Positions 44,066 through 53,413 of a stretch of DNA of 64,000 nucleotides are shown one piece after another (position 1 is the stretch's first letter; each line of letters opens with the position of its first letter). The notes beneath the pieces are model-generated. The model was given only the letters and a program-made list of their open reading frames with translations, made no database searches and was not told where the DNA came from. This stretch comes from Candidatus Protochlamydia naegleriophila (GTDB lineage Bacteria > Chlamydiota > Chlamydiia > Chlamydiales > Parachlamydiaceae), in the NCBI RefSeq assembly GCF_001499655.1, contig NZ_LN879502.1, positions 1,364,001-1,428,000 of the forward strand, in the 5' to 3' direction. Position numbers and translations under genes: made by a program.

Positions 44066-45426
44066 ATGAATTCAGTTTCTAAATGGGAAATAGAAAGAAA
44101 TTCCGGAGCTTTATTTTATGAGCCCAATCAAAACTATTTTGAATTTAACAATGGCAATACCAAAAGAACATTCAAAACGTTATATAATGGCTATTATGCT
44201 ATCTCTCTTGTTTCTATCTTCCATAGTACAATTGGGATGAATTTAAAGAATGAAACGATTGTAAAAAGTGCTTGTTTTTTTCCAAAACTATGCACCCAGG
44301 CAGATGGAGAGATGAACATCCAGGTAGGTTTATTTGGATATGAAGAAGATGGTGCAAATCAATTACAAGGCCTAAGCTGGGGAGTCTATGATGATGATGA
44401 GCAAAAAGAGTACACTTTTGAAGTGGAAGAAGACGATGTTGTAGCTCGAAATTTTGTACGTTATGCCCCTACAACAAATCATCCGAATTCTGAAAAACCT
44501 TATGAAATGGATGCCTATGTTCGACATTTTCGCGTTTCTTTAATACGAGATGATAATCGACGTATTCAAAAGATTGCATTGCGTTATGTCAGTCTGTTAG
44601 ATCCCACCATCAATTTAGATGAAGATAGATGGGCGGTCACTTTAGTGAGTGCAATGAATAGTACTCAAGGTTTCTTTAGTAAATTCCTAGAAGGAAAGGT
44701 GGGACATGCCATGCTAGCCTGTGAAGGCATAAAAAAGGCAAACCTTTTTTTAGGTATGTACATTTTAAACAAGTTGCTGACAGCAGTATAGGAAAAATTG
44801 AATGTTTCAAAATGATTAGGCCCTTAGAAAATGCAATAAATAGCCCTACTTGGGTGCGTCCAAGATCTTTGGTACAAAACATGTTGAATTATGTAAAACA
44901 AGAAAATGAAATACCGCACAAATTTGCTCTTTATGGTAGTTTTTTTAGCCAGTTTCCATTGGTTTGGAGCTCTTTCAAATATGATTTTTTAAAATTAGAA
45001 TCAGCGGATTTGGCTGCAGACCTGGCCGAGGCTGCCAAATCAGAAGCGCCTAGAACATGCCTTCAGGTCGCTTATGATATAGCTGCACAAAGTGGAATCA
45101 TTTTTCAATTAGATCAATCGTTTAGAAAACCGATTGAAAAAATAAAGATTTTAAAAACAGCTCCTATTCTTACTTTACCTAAGGGCTTTGATACTAACCT
45201 TCTTGGAAAACCATTTACAGGAGAGCATGAAGAATTAGCTAAAAAAATTTTAGCGGCATGTGTAATTCTAGTTCCTGAGGATAGCCAACCCAAGGAGTGT
45301 ATGAAATGGATGATGCAAACGTGTATAGAAGAAACGATTGCTACGGAAAAAGAAATTCAACGTCTTGAAAATGCCAATTTTGTTGAATTGATGAAAGGTT
45401 TTCATTTCACTCCTAAAAGATGGTAA
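44066..45426 (+). pseudogene. Paralogous unknown protein with a -1 frameshift in a T6 tract
   Basis: The first frame (44066-44791) starts with a GAGGAAATGTATG site. It aligns along most of its length with the start-less gene at 42842. After TTTTTT at about 44744-44749, a -1 shift replaces a short tail by FFRYVHFKQVADSSIGKIECF. It then runs on through MIRPLENAINSPTW to 45426, giving about 453 residues. The second part (AADLAEAAKSEAPRTCLQVAYDIAAQ) is of unknown family. Either one gene was broken by loss of a T, or two adjacent genes exist. Continuity across the shift favours one gene. Confidence 0.6.
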
Positions 45427-45659
45427 AACACTGAGAGAGTTTAAAAAGGGCTATCGACATCTATTTTGAACTCTCTCCCAAAAGCACGTGTAAAAGGACT
45501 TGCGTCAGCTAAAAAGATAAGTACTGCTAAACATTAACAGACCAGGCAAAATGAAATTTCTAATCATATTCTTTCCCCAAGTTCTTAAAAGCCAAAATTA
45601 CTGATAACAGAAGTTATTGTTCGTTGTCAAAGTTTTTTTTACATGAAGGAAATGGAATC

Positions 45660-46058
45660 TTAGAAGAAGTAACCAACTCTAAATTCAACCTCTTGTTTAT
45701 ATAAAGAAAAGTCTTTAACAATAGCATTTTTATATTCAATCGTTAAAACTATTTTTTTATTAATTAACTTATCGATCAAAATTGAACCAGCTATCACTTT
45801 TCCAATTATATCTCATTTCAGGCGAGAACGTTAAAAACCAATCTTTAGGAAGATCTATATTTAAATAGGGTTGAAGATAAGTTTGCTGTATAGAATCACG
45901 AGATTTATTTCCAGCACATCAAAGTCTTGTCGTACTAACATCGAATGCAAATTGATTATGGCTACATTTCATCGAAACTCTTGGATTACTTATTATTACA
46001 GTCACATTTTCGTATCCGGCTGCTTGCTCTATCATTGCTTGGTATTTATCCCTCAAAC
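45660..46058 (-). pseudogene. Outer-membrane transporter-like gene remnant
   Basis: On the minus strand, fragments read RDKYQAMIEQAAGYENVTVIISNP, SMKCSHNQFAFDVS, then QQTYLQPYLNIDLPKDWFLTFSPEMRYNWKSDS and finally VEFRVGYFF at the stop at 45660. The aromatic C-terminus and the QPYLNxxLPxxW block are typical of a family of putative outer-membrane transporters found in environmental chlamydiae. Stops and frameshifts break it. It overlaps the start of the methyltransferase relic on the other strand. Confidence 0.55.
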
Positions 46059-46083
46059 GATCAAATTTCAATTTTTTTTGAGT

Positions 46084-46477
46084 CAACGGCGTAATACTCC
46101 GCGGGACGGGGATCTTTACGAGCAGAATTGTTCTTTACAATATAAGTGGGAGATAGCTTTTTTAAAAAGGTTTGAATTCCGAGGGGATAAAAGCATTTTA
46201 GATGTGGGATGCGGAGATGGCCGCATTAGCAGCCATTGCAAAATTTCTTCCCAATGCTCGCGTCGTTGGTGTGGATTTTTCTGATTCCATGATTGCTAAA
46301 GCTAATGCCAATAAGGATAAAGATGATCCGGATAATTTATACTATTAAACAAAAAATGCCATGGCTCTAAACTATGAGTCAGAATTTGATCTAGTTCTCT
46401 CTTTTTCTTGTTTGCATTGGTTTTCGCTTAATTCAATAAATTATTTTTTTAAATATCGTGTTGCGAAAATTTTGTAG
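46084..46477 (+). pseudogene. SAM methyltransferase relic
   Basis: The frame RDGDLYEQNCSLQYKWEIAFLKRF, then SILDVGCGDGRIS, carries motif I of class I methyltransferases (DVGCGDG). A frameshift near 46225 moves to AAIAKFLPNARVVGVDFSDSMIAKANA. A stop and another shift lead to LNYESEFDLVLSFSCLHWF before the sequence ends. The arrangement resembles trans-aconitate-methyltransferase-like proteins common in environmental chlamydiae. The gene is dead. Confidence 0.75.
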
Positions 46478-46716
46478 TTAGAGGTTTAGTTGTTTATAGT
46501 TTGATTTAATAAAATTTTTTATCAAATTAAATAATGGTTTTGATAAGTCCTTGCCTTTTCAATAGTTCTTGCCTATGATGATAGCCCAAGAAAGAAAAGC
46601 TAAAGGGAAATGAGATGTTTTGGATGGGTCTTACGCGTGTTTAAGGCATTCGAAATAGGCAGAAATTGTTCTTGAATATAGAGATGTATAACAAACATGA
46701 AACGATAAGGAATTAA

Positions 46717-47922
46717 ATGTTAATAAAAATAGTTAAAAATTTAGTTTTTGTTCTAGCTGCTCATGTTGCCTTATTTGGTGAAGTAGTAGATCAAATTAAT
46801 CATTCTTCCACCAGCTCAGTCAATTCAACTTAATTTGAACAAGCAAAAAAAGATGCTTCTTTCGATATTTTAACATTGACAAGTGAAGAGAGAAGTCAGT
46901 GGCGTGCAGAAAAATTTGTTCATAGAAAGAAGCTACCTCTATTAAGTGTGGAGCAACGTACTAAGGTTGAATCACGCTATTTGGATAAATTACCAGAGGT
47001 TCAAAGATGTATTGAAAAGCGTATTGAGCAATCAGGGATTGCTATTGAAGAGACAGCTAAATTGGAAATCATCGATAAAGTTTCTAAACATTATCTTTTG
47101 ACGATGCAGTATTATTCTCCAGTTATTGTTAAATGGATGGATTCGTTACTTCAAAGAGGCGATGACAAGAAACTCGTCTTCTTAGCAAGAGATGGAATTG
47201 TCTTTCACGATGTAGCAGCCACACTTTTGGAGAAATATCCCGAGAGATATCCCAACATGACGAAAGAGAAGTTAGTCGTTGCTTGGTTGTCCAGAAAATC
47301 GTCCAAAGATGCGGCATCACGTGGAGGGCTGACTGAAAGGTATTTTAAACAACTGGGTATCGAACCTAATGAGTCTATAGTGTTGGTTGATACAGGGTGC
47401 ACGGGTTCCATTAAGAGAGAAATTGCCCCACTTATTAAGAATAACATCGAATGTCAGTTTTCAGTGTCACGCAATCCTGCTATTCGTGGTTTTTGGGATA
47501 ACTGTGATTTCAGTCTGCAAGCTCTTGCGTTTGTGATTCTACCATCTGATCATCAAGATGCGTGGGCAAATTTTCCAAAGATTGCAAATGATTGGGTTGA
47601 AGACACTCATCGTGGTAATTTTATTGGGGCAGAAAGATTGGTAGAAGAAAACGGTATAATTTATCCTTATCCTTCTATGGAATGGGTTAAAAATGGAGAA
47701 GGCATGGAATTGGTCATTAAAGAAACGGCCGTACATGATGCTGAGGAACTAAGAGACTTTTTGGTTAGAGACTTAGGCCGGCAAGCAATCATGGATTTTG
47801 CAAGAGATGTTTCAGTTATTGATGCACATTTAAGTTATGATGAAATTAAACAGAATTTCAATGATTTATTGACGCGCATCCAAAAAGGCGAAACCACATA
47901 TGCTTCTTGCAAACATGATTAA
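46717..47922 (+). pseudogene. Exported HAD-like protein gene with one in-frame stop
   Basis: An ATG at 46717 with an AAGGA site starts a signal-like segment (LIKIVKNLVFVLAAHVALFGE). The same frame meets TAA at 46831-46833 and then continues, without any shift, to 47922 (FEQAKKDASFDILTLTSEER onward). Motifs in the main part, LVFLARDGIVFHDVAATLL and SIVLVDTGCTGSIKREI, resemble HAD-like phosphatase motif I and a following DxGxxGS block seen in polysaccharide-related proteins. Without readthrough, translation could restart near 46876 as a non-exported protein. Annotation as HAD-like is tentative. Confidence 0.55.
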
Positions 47923-47963
47923 TTGGCTGTTTTCTTTTTTAAAAGAGAATACGAAAGTCTTCA

Positions 47964-48098
47964 ATGTATAGACAGTTAGGTAAGCTCTTCGATCAGGAAA
48001 TTGTTGTCTCGAGTTGGGTAGATGTTCATAGAGTAATCTATCCCAATGGCATTTGTACATTAGAATTAAAAACAAATAAAAAAGGTTATACATGTTAA
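47964..48098 (+). pseudogene. Partial duplicate of the next gene
   Basis: A 44-residue frame contains HRVIYPNGICTLELKTNKK, nearly identical to CRVIYPNGACTLELKTNQE of the downstream protein. The DNA at 48030-48077 matches 48197-48244 in 45 of 48 bases. The flanks differ, so it is a degraded tandem copy. Confidence 0.6.
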
Positions 48099-48634
48099 AT
48101 ATAACGAATAGAGAATTTAATAATGATACATGGAATCAGATGGTAATTGAAGCGGCTGAGAGTCGTATTAGCGGTAGAGAACATAAAAATATATGTAGAG
48201 TAATCTATCCCAATGGTGCTTGTACATTAGAATTAAAAACAAATCAGGAAGTCAAAAACCATTTGCAAACATATGGCTCTTGGAATGCTAATTGTGCTAA
48301 AATGTCTCTTAAAGAAGTACTCAACTTAACACGTATTTGTTCTTTAAATCACCGTATAAATTCTCAAACAAAAGCTTCGATTAATGATGCTCTTTTTCTT
48401 TTTGGTTTTAGAGCTGCAATAAAATACGAAAATGGTTTTAAAGGTATACTTAGAAGAGTAACTGCAGTATTTTTTAACATTTTTGTAACAGACTCTGTTG
48501 CATTATTTAGTAAGAATGTTATCCAGGATTTATCAATCACAGTAGCTGACTACAGTAATAGAGGCATGCTACCATTATTTATAGGTAGTAATGCGAATTT
48601 TGCTTACTTGATAAATACCACAAGATTCTCTTGA
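48092..48634 (+). CDS. Unknown protein
   Basis: The 180-residue protein has no domain I recognise. It has a charged N-terminal half (MVIEAAESRISGREHKN and VIYPNGACTLELKTNQ) and a more hydrophobic C-terminal half (GILRRVTAVFFNIFVTDSVALFS). A partial copy precedes it. The start site lacks a strong Shine-Dalgarno. It lies in the decayed region, so it may be the surviving part of a duplicated effector-like gene. Confidence 0.5.
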   Translation: MLNITNREFNNDTWNQMVIEAAESRISGREHKNICRVIYPNGACTLELKTNQEVKNHLQTYGSWNANCAKMSLKEVLNLTRICSLNHRINSQTKASINDALFLFGFRAAIKYENGFKGILRRVTAVFFNIFVTDSVALFSKNVIQDLSITVADYSNRGMLPLFIGSNANFAYLINTTRFS

Positions 48635-48891
48635 ATACCATTTTTTCATTTGATTGCTCTTCCAGTTTTAAGCTCTTCTTTCCTCTTAGGAAAGGGGGCT
48701 TCTCTTTCTTCTGCTAAAGCTGCTAGCGTTTTTGATTCGTTCAATAACACCAGCAGAGATTTGGACGGTAAGACGTTGTTTTCTGGAAGATTTCCGCTGT
48801 TCTTACTACTGTAGAAGTTTCATTATTCTCTGTTATTGTTTGGAACAGACCATCTAATAGATTCTCTCCAATCTTTGCCTTTTTGCCATAT

Positions 48892-49120
48892 TTACTTCCC
48901 TTTTATACGTTTAATAATTCCAGGGGCTAAACTACGATAACCTGTAACACCAGAACTTTTGGAATCATAAATAGTAGGCTTCCAAAAGAGGTGGTTCAGC
49001 TAGTTTTACGCTTTCTCTTATTGTTGTTTCATATACCTCGCTATTAAATCTTTTTCTTAAATCAGCAATAATATCCTGCGATAATCTCGTATGCTTATTT
49101 ATTCTGCAAGAAAGGATGCC
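48892..49120 (-). pseudogene. ParA-family ATPase relic (C-terminal part)
   Basis: On the minus strand the frame TRLSQDIIADLRKRFNSEVYETTI, then RESVKLAEPPLLE, matches the C-terminal region of ParA/Soj proteins (family pattern: VI-x-R-x-V-x-L-x-E-A-P). After a frameshift, IYDSKSSGVTGYRSLAPGIIKRIKGK follows to the TAA at 48892. Just downstream (48700-48890) a further frame, YGKKAKIGENLLDGLF, may be the remnant of a partner gene. ParA genes of this type sit on chlamydial plasmids (the pGP5-D position), so a plasmid-derived origin is plausible. The rest of 48635-49493 shows nothing coding. Confidence 0.7.
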
Positions 49121-49493
49121 ATAATGCTGTCAGAGACATCTAAAGAGTTATTCTTGATGGTTGAATAGAGAATTGAAAATATAACGTTTATCTTCTTTAT
49201 TATTAAATGATTGTTTGGTTTTTACTTTGCCTATCATATGCAATTGATTGATTAATGTTTAAATTCTTTTGTTTTGTTTTTTATTTATTCATGTATGATG
49301 ATTTGCGAGAACTGCACTCATAAGTAATTGGATGAGGGAGGGTTCGGCATAAACCCCTTGTAAGAGTTAACATGAAAAAAAGTAGCAAAAAAATATTTTA
49401 TTTTAATGATGTACCCACCAAGATAACGCAAGCTGTGGGGATTAAGTATAAATGGTTTCTAGATGAGTAGAGTATGAGAGGAATGAATAGCTG

Positions 49494-51230
49494 ATGGGAA
49501 TAAAATGTTTACTAGTCAAGTTGTTGGGGGTTTGTGCTTTTTCGATAGTGGCCAGTAGTGCGCAGGCTCAATTGTTAGGGGATCAAAAAAAAGCGCAGAT
49601 GATCGAAGACCTAACTGTGATCAAAAAAGTTTTTCACGTAGGTTATGCCCCTTTGGAGTGGAAAAAAGATTATGCTGGATGGGATATCGACCAAGAGTTT
49701 GAAAAATCGAAGCAACTGATTTTAGACACTCCACAAATTTCTGTTAAAGATTTTCAAATCATTGTTAAAAATTTTATTGCTTCCACGAGGGATTATCACG
49801 CAGACGTCGTATTTTATTCGACAGAAACGGCTTCATTGCCATTCGGAGTCAAGAGTGCCGAAGGGCGCTATTTTATCGATTGGATTGACCCACAGCAGAT
49901 GCCTTTTTATTTTTATGAAATACAGGTGGGAGATGAGTTGATTGCCTTCGATGAGCGTCCCATTGGAGATGTCATCAATGAATTAAAAGAAATTGGCAAC
50001 AAGAACTCCAATCCTTTTACTGATCAAGCCTTAGCGGAAATGAAGTTAACGAGTCGTGAGGGACAATTAGGAGACTTGGTTCCAAGAGGGGCGGTCTCTA
50101 TTACGGTTCAGCCAGCAGCGAAAGAAGGGAGCGTGACTTACCAATTAATTTGGAATTACACTCCTGAAAAGATTGTGAGCCTGCCTGACATTGTGCAAAG
50201 TATTCATGCCCTTTTTAGTCCTGCACCGGGTCAAAGCCGTCCTAAAACTCTTATGATGAATTCAGCGCATCGTGAAATGGTAAAAAAAATAAGTCGGGAT
50301 GGTGCATTAGGCGCCCGCAAAAGCTTTGTTCCGGTTTTAGGTCCGCGCACATGGGTTCATGACGTGTTAAAAAAGAATGAAAATCTGTGTTGGTATGCCT
50401 ATGTTTATGAGACGCCGCAAGGGCAAAGCATAGGGTATATTCGCATTCCGCATTACGTTGGCAAAGAAGCCGAAAGTAAAGCATTTGGCGAGTTGTTAAC
50501 TATTTTAGAAGAAAAGACAGATGCTTTAGTGATTGATCAACTGCACAACGTGGGTGGGTATGTGACGTTTCAGTATGAATTGGCATCGATGTTGGCAACA
50601 ACTCCGCTTAAAACACCTAAGCATCGGATAAAAATCACCCAGAAAGATGTTATGGAAGCCTATCAAATTTTGGAAGTGATTGAAAATATTCAAGCCGGTT
50701 TTGATCTCATTGTTGCTCGAATGGAGGAAGAGGGGGAGGAGGAGGATGAGCCTCTCAATTACCAATACTTGTTATTTCTCAAAGAGTTTTACGAATTTAT
50801 CATCAATGAGTGGAATGCAGGCCGCACACTTACTCATCCAACTCACTTGGAAGGATGCGATTGGATCCATCCTCATAGCGAATATCGCTATACCAAGCCG
50901 ATTTTAATGCTTATCAATGAGCTGGATTTTTCGGGCGGTGACTTCATGCCTGCTATGATGCAGGACAATGGCAGGGCGCTTTTATTCGGAAAGCGTACAT
51001 CTGGTGCTGGCGGATTCGTCTTCCAAAACAGTTTTCCCAATCAAAATGGAATTAGTGGATTTTCTTATACCGGATCGATAGCCGAAAGACCGCATACATT
51101 TCAAAAGATAGAAAATTTGGGCATCACTCCGGATATCGAATACAGTTTAACTGTTGAAGATCTGCAATATGGCTATCAAGGATATATTGAAGCCGTTAAT
51201 GAGGCCGTTCAACTGCTGTTTAAAAAGTAA
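49494..51230 (+). CDS. CPAF-like secreted serine protease (family S41)
   Basis: The 578-residue protein begins with a signal peptide (CLLVKLLGVCAFSIVASSAQA). It aligns with Chlamydia CPAF at diagnostic blocks: GYAPLEWKKDYAGWDI, RDYHADVVFYSTETASLPFG, INELDFSGGDFMPAMM, GKRTSGAGGFVF and IENLGITPD. The catalytic residues map to His102, Ser480 and Glu540 (CPAF His105, Ser499, Glu558). CPAF is a self-processing protease exported by the Sec pathway and released to the host cytosol in Chlamydiaceae. Export and targets in this organism are inferred. An acidic internal stretch (EEEGEEEDEP) may mark a processing or regulatory loop. The gene stands alone. Confidence 0.92.
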   Translation: MGIKCLLVKLLGVCAFSIVASSAQAQLLGDQKKAQMIEDLTVIKKVFHVGYAPLEWKKDYAGWDIDQEFEKSKQLILDTPQISVKDFQIIVKNFIASTRDYHADVVFYSTETASLPFGVKSAEGRYFIDWIDPQQMPFYFYEIQVGDELIAFDERPIGDVINELKEIGNKNSNPFTDQALAEMKLTSREGQLGDLVPRGAVSITVQPAAKEGSVTYQLIWNYTPEKIVSLPDIVQSIHALFSPAPGQSRPKTLMMNSAHREMVKKISRDGALGARKSFVPVLGPRTWVHDVLKKNENLCWYAYVYETPQGQSIGYIRIPHYVGKEAESKAFGELLTILEEKTDALVIDQLHNVGGYVTFQYELASMLATTPLKTPKHRIKITQKDVMEAYQILEVIENIQAGFDLIVARMEEEGEEEDEPLNYQYLLFLKEFYEFIINEWNAGRTLTHPTHLEGCDWIHPHSEYRYTKPILMLINELDFSGGDFMPAMMQDNGRALLFGKRTSGAGGFVFQNSFPNQNGISGFSYTGSIAERPHTFQKIENLGITPDIEYSLTVEDLQYGYQGYIEAVNEAVQLLFKK

Positions 51231-51386
51231 GCCCAAGCAAAGAATCGGTGCCAGGGATGGAAAGTCAATCGTTCTATAGAGATGAGTGACTTTCCTATTC
51301 AACTTGTTTGAAATAATCTTAAATATCGGCATTATCTATAAGGATCTATTCGCTATTCATAATAAAGAAGAGAAGCTTGAGAAAAT

Positions 51387-53399
51387 ATGGAATTATTTCT
51401 TTTTAAAGATTTGCTTATTATTTTTGGCTTTTCAATTCTTGTCTTGTTAATCGGCTATCGGTTGCATATTCCTCCTGTTGTAGGGTTTCTTTTGACAGGA
51501 GTATTAGCCGGCCCGCATGGCCTAAGTCTTGTTGGAGAGACGGGTGATGTTGAAACATTGGCACAAATTGGAATTGTCCTGCTCTTATTTGGAATTGGAA
51601 TGGAGTTTTCTATTAAAAAACTCGTTCAAATTCGACGCCTCTTTTTATTGGGAGGCTCGATGCAGGTGGGCTTTACCATTTTGCTTAGCTATTTGATCGC
51701 GCAACTTGACGATTGGTCTTGGAAAGAAGCGCTTTTTTTGGGCTTTTTACTTTCGATGAGCAGCACGGCGATTGTTTTGCGATTGTTAGAGCAAAAAGGG
51801 GAGTCGACAAGTCCGCATGGGCGCTTATCGATTTCCATTTTGATTTTTCAAGATATGGTCGCCATTCCAATGATTCTATTTACACCCGTTTTAGGTGGGC
51901 GGGGGGGCGATCACGCGCCTTTGGAGCTTGCGATGCTTTGGCCCATGGTAAAGGGGCTGTTCATTTTAGTTGTCGTCTTTTTCAGTGCACAGCGCATTGT
52001 TCCACGCCTTCTTTTGCAAGTGGCGCGCACCCGCAATAAAGAGCTTTTTCTTCTGAGTGTTCTAACTTTATGCTTTGGCGTTGCTTGGCTAACCTCTTCT
52101 CTTGGTCTTTCTTTGACAATCGGCGCGTTCTTGGCGGGTTTGATCATCTCAGAATCTGAATATAGCAATGAAGCAATCAGCAATATTTTCCCCTTTCAAG
52201 CTCTTTGCATCAGCTTCTTTTTTGTTTCGATTGGCATGTTGCTCGATATGAATTTTGTTTTGCATCAGCCTTTCACTATTTTAAGTCTGGCAATGGTCAT
52301 TTTGCTCATCAAAGCCTCTGCGGCAGGTTTAGCTACGGTTTTTTTAGGATTGCCCATTCGAACTGCAGTCATGACGGGAATTGCATTGAGCCAAATAGGA
52401 GAATTCTCTTTTGTATTGGCAAATACAGGGATTCCTTATGGGTTAATGACAGAGTATGAATATCAACTCTTCCTAGCTGTCTCGCTCGTTACCTTGGCAT
52501 TCAGTCCCGTGCTAATCAACTTTTCACCACGCATCGCTAATTTTATTTGCAAGCTTCCCTTGCCGGATAAATTGCTCTCAGGACTTCGAGAGCAGCGGCG
52601 GAATGAAGAGCATCAGCTAAGTAATCACGTCATCATTGTTGGATTTGGAATTAGCGGCAAAAATCTTGCAAGGTCAAGCAAGCTAGCAGGCATTCCCTAT
52701 ACGATTTTGGAGATGAATCCCGACACCGTGAGAGAGCAAAAAAGGCTTGGAGAGCCCATTCACTTTGGCGATGCTACCCACGTAGCTGTCTTGGAGCATT
52801 CCCATATTCACGATGCTAAAGCCATTGCCGTATTAGTTAATGATCCGATTGCGGCAAGGCGCATCGTTAAAATTGCGCGCGAGGCCAATCCCTTAGTTTA
52901 TGTCATTGTTCGCACCCGCTATGTCCAGGAAATGTCACTTATGCATAAATTGGGAGCCGATGAAGTCATTCCAGATGAATTTGGCACTTCGGTTGAAGTC
53001 TTTTCAAGGGTCTTAAGGCAATACCACGTGCCAGATGAAGATATTCATAAATTTGTCTCTGACATTCGGGCTGACGGATATGAAATGTTGCGCAATCAGC
53101 ATGCCTCTCCTAATAAACTCTCCGAAATCAAGCTCAATTTATCCAATGTTGAAATTGGCTCTTTTCGGCTCCATTCAAGTTCTCCATTGGTCGGCAAACT
53201 TCTGTCAGAGTCGCACCTTCGTAAAGACTATGGCATGACAGTTTTATTGATCAGAAGAGAAAAATCTGTTTTATCTAATCCTTCTCCTGAAACACGGCTG
53301 CTTGCAGACGATGTGGTGGTGGTGGTAGGAGAAAAAGTCCCCTTAAAAAAAGCAACGGAACTATTTGGGATGCTTGAAAAGGCAACTCCTGTTATTTGA
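51387..53399 (+). CDS. Kef-type monovalent cation:proton antiporter (CPA2) with RCK domains
   Basis: The 670-residue protein has a Na+/H+-exchanger-type membrane domain of about 12 TMs (residues 1-385, with PPVVGFLLTGVLAGPHG and FLAGLIISESEYSNE). A TrkA-N NAD-binding domain follows (about 412-530, HVIIVGFGISGKNLARSS), then a TrkA-C domain (about 585-665). This is the YbaL/KefB arrangement, which controls K+ or Na+ efflux in response to nucleotides. It is followed 14 bases later by a CDF transporter, so a cation-homeostasis operon is likely. Confidence 0.93.
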   Translation: MELFLFKDLLIIFGFSILVLLIGYRLHIPPVVGFLLTGVLAGPHGLSLVGETGDVETLAQIGIVLLLFGIGMEFSIKKLVQIRRLFLLGGSMQVGFTILLSYLIAQLDDWSWKEALFLGFLLSMSSTAIVLRLLEQKGESTSPHGRLSISILIFQDMVAIPMILFTPVLGGRGGDHAPLELAMLWPMVKGLFILVVVFFSAQRIVPRLLLQVARTRNKELFLLSVLTLCFGVAWLTSSLGLSLTIGAFLAGLIISESEYSNEAISNIFPFQALCISFFFVSIGMLLDMNFVLHQPFTILSLAMVILLIKASAAGLATVFLGLPIRTAVMTGIALSQIGEFSFVLANTGIPYGLMTEYEYQLFLAVSLVTLAFSPVLINFSPRIANFICKLPLPDKLLSGLREQRRNEEHQLSNHVIIVGFGISGKNLARSSKLAGIPYTILEMNPDTVREQKRLGEPIHFGDATHVAVLEHSHIHDAKAIAVLVNDPIAARRIVKIAREANPLVYVIVRTRYVQEMSLMHKLGADEVIPDEFGTSVEVFSRVLRQYHVPDEDIHKFVSDIRADGYEMLRNQHASPNKLSEIKLNLSNVEIGSFRLHSSSPLVGKLLSESHLRKDYGMTVLLIRREKSVLSNPSPETRLLADDVVVVVGEKVPLKKATELFGMLEKATPVI

Positions 53400-53413
53400 T
53401 CAAATGTGAGAGC

